A stretch of DNA of 15,003 bases from assembly GCA_009702955.1 (NCBI GenBank), contig WLHA01000006.1, positions 1 to 15,003 on the forward strand, in the 5' to 3' direction. Shown one piece after another: positions 13,933 through 15,003 of this stretch. The translations under genes were made by a program, and so were the position numbers. How positions within the stretch are numbered: the first letter of the stretch is position 1; every line of letters begins with the position of its first letter. The notes beneath the pieces were generated by a model. It was not told the origin of the DNA, ran no database searches, and saw nothing but the letters and a program-made list of their open reading frames with translations. Origin of the DNA: Actinomycetota bacterium (GTDB lineage: Bacteria; Actinomycetota; Acidimicrobiia; IMCC26256).

Positions 13933-14275
13933 TAACCGCTTCCTAAATCAATCCCAGCCCCAAACTCTCTACGGAGCAACAATGCTCTGCTACATAGACG
14001 GCGCTTTCGGCCTTCTCTATGGTGCCGGAGCTGGTCTCCTTATGCTCATAGCCATCGGACTACTAGCCGGCGGATACGGCATAGCGAACGAAAAACGCTG
14101 GGGTTACGTAGTAGCGGTCGGGGCGGCAATCCTTCAGGTTGGGCTACTGGTTCTTTTCTACCAGTTAAGAGTTTTTGGATTTCCACAGATTATGAACTTC
14201 ATGTTCGATGCGCTGTTAGTTGCACTTCTGTTGCATCCGATGAGTCGCGATTATCAGCGCCTCTGGTTTCGTTGA
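13925..14275 (+). CDS. small integral membrane protein of unknown function (116 aa)
   Basis: A hydrophobic protein with three or four membrane spans: roughly 17-30 and 32-50 (LLYGAGAGLLMLIAIGLLAG), 60-80 (GYVVAVGAAILQVGLLVLF) and 88-103 (IMNFMFDALLVALLLH). The segment GYGIANEKRWGY between spans and the C-terminal HPMSRDYQRLWFR are charged and distinctive; I recall a similar tail in small actinobacterial membrane proteins annotated only as hypothetical. No enzyme motif is visible. The start is supported by GGAGAG four bases upstream; the earlier ATG at 13911 is in another frame and stops after five codons. It lies 37 bases after rlmN and 50 before the acyl-CoA synthetase on the same strand, so it may be cotranscribed with either. 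Confidence 0.75.
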   Translation: MNGNRFLNQSQPQTLYGATMLCYIDGAFGLLYGAGAGLLMLIAIGLLAGGYGIANEKRWGYVVAVGAAILQVGLLVLFYQLRVFGFPQIMNFMFDALLVALLLHPMSRDYQRLWFR

Positions 14276-14325
14276 GTCGAACCAGTCCACCAAGCGAAAT
14301 CACTTACAGGTAGCTGACCGCCACG

Positions 14326-15003
14326 ATGGAATACAACCTCGCCGATCTCTGGGAATGCGTAGCCGACACAGTCCCCGAACGTGAAGCCTTCATATTTGGA
14401 GCGCTTCGCCTTACCTATAGCGATGCCGAGAATCGCATCAACCGGCTCGCGCATCACCTTCTAGAGAGTGGAGTTCAGCCGGGAGACCGAGTGGCTCTCT
14501 ATCTATTCAACGGTAATGAGTACCTAGAAGCGATGATCGCAGCATTCAAAATCAGGGCCGTCCCTGTAAATGTCAACTACCGCTATGTCGAGGAGGAACT
14601 CTCCTACCTCATAAATGACTCCAGCGCAGTGGCAGTTATCTTCCACGCCAGTTTCGCCTCCAAGATCCAAGCAATCAAGGAGCGCATCCCAGCAACATCT
14701 TTCCTCTTTGTGGAGGACGAGCATGCCGATGACGGATTGCTCGAAGGGCTTGGTGCAGTTGAGTATGAGGCTGCCCTGAGCGCCTCCTCCCCTCTTAGGG
14801 ACTTTGCTCCTCGCTCTGCAGATGACCTCTACATCCTCTACACAGGTGGCACAACTGGAATGCCAAAGGGAGTTATGTGGAGACACGAGGACATCTTCTT
14901 CGGTGCCTTCGGCGGCGGCGATTTCGATGGGCGCAGCGTGACAACTCCAGAGGAGATCGCAGAGAAAGCAAAGAGTGGCCGACTGCGGTGCCTTCCAGCC
15001 TGC
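14326..15003 (+). CDS. acyl-CoA synthetase (AMP-binding, ANL superfamily), N-terminal part
   Basis: The first 226 residues of a ligase that activates a carboxylic acid with ATP and joins it to CoA. The frame is open at the right edge. The start (ATG 14326) begins with MEYNLADLWECVADTVPER, a normal N-terminus for this family. LRLTYSDAENRINRLAHHL (27-45), GDRVALYLFNGNEYLEAM (53-70) and VNVNYRYVEEEL (81-92) are conserved N-domain segments. YTGGTTGMPKG (172-182) is the ATP-phosphate loop, followed by VMWRHEDIFF. The GVMWRHEDI form and the later GGG resemble actinobacterial FadD-type fatty-acyl or sterol-side-chain CoA synthetases, but the specificity-determining C-terminal half is out of view. 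No strong Shine-Dalgarno is present; AGGTAG lies about 15 bases upstream. It is truncated by the window, not damaged. Confidence 0.93.
   Translation, partial: MEYNLADLWECVADTVPEREAFIFGALRLTYSDAENRINRLAHHLLESGVQPGDRVALYLFNGNEYLEAMIAAFKIRAVPVNVNYRYVEEELSYLINDSSAVAVIFHASFASKIQAIKERIPATSFLFVEDEHADDGLLEGLGAVEYEAALSASSPLRDFAPRSADDLYILYTGGTTGMPKGVMWRHEDIFFGAFGGGDFDGRSVTTPEEIAEKAKSGRLRCLPAC

Noticed and set aside
14524..14886. 120-aa minus-strand open frame
   Set aside because: Antisense to the conserved acyl-CoA synthetase, whose ATP-binding motif is on the plus strand.
1..15003. Mobile elements, CRISPR arrays, tRNAs or a defence system
   Set aside because: No transposase, integrase, regularly spaced repeat array, tRNA-like fold or defence-family protein was recognised; the region is mostly housekeeping metabolism.

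Overview
This window reads as a compact chromosomal segment of a high-G+C Gram-positive bacterium (Actinobacteria/Actinomycetota). The strongest clue is a mycothiol synthase (mshD), because mycothiol is an actinobacterial thiol. Actinobacterial-looking relatives of the 68-aa and 116-aa small proteins and of the acyl-CoA synthetase agree with this. The base composition is moderate rather than extreme, and an Acidimicrobiia-like or aquatic lineage is plausible, but I infer this from protein resemblance only. Nearly every base is coding, genes overlap by 1 or 4 bases, and no gap exceeds about 80 bases. I see no tRNA, rRNA, mobile element or CRISPR array.

Layout. (1) Positions 1-4176, minus strand: hisI - trpE - ygfZ-like - trpC - trpF, a tryptophan operon led by a histidine gene. 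trpF runs off the left edge and continues past the normal end of TrpF, possibly into a fused TrpB. (2) 4254-6380, plus strand: an oligopeptidase B-like serine peptidase, divergent from hisI. (3) 6392-10896, minus strand: hisD - hisC - hisB - hisA - acyl-CoA thioesterase, all joined by 4-base start/stop overlaps. (4) 10977-11183, plus strand: a small conserved-looking protein divergent from hisD. (5) 11244-11909, minus strand: nth (endonuclease III), head to head with mshD - rlmN (plus, 11876-13887). (6) 13925 to the right edge, plus strand: a small membrane protein and the N-terminal part of a fatty-acyl-CoA synthetase.

How the genes work together. HisD, HisC, HisB, HisA and HisI carry out steps of histidine biosynthesis. 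HisG, HisE, HisH and HisF are not here, although hisH usually sits between hisB and hisA and hisF usually between hisA and hisI in actinobacteria. TrpE, TrpC and TrpF carry out steps of tryptophan biosynthesis; TrpG and TrpD must be elsewhere. The YgfZ-like protein (folate-dependent iron-sulfur cluster maintenance) is translationally coupled to trpE and is unusually short. It could serve iron-sulfur proteins such as the Nth and RlmN encoded nearby, though that link is inference.

The observation most worth checking is the start of hisA. The conserved N-terminus, including catalytic Asp8, is encoded between an in-frame TAA and the first usable GTG, and the only sensible initiator there is ATA. 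That ATA overlaps the hisB stop as ATAG, exactly as ATG overlaps TGA at the neighbouring junctions.
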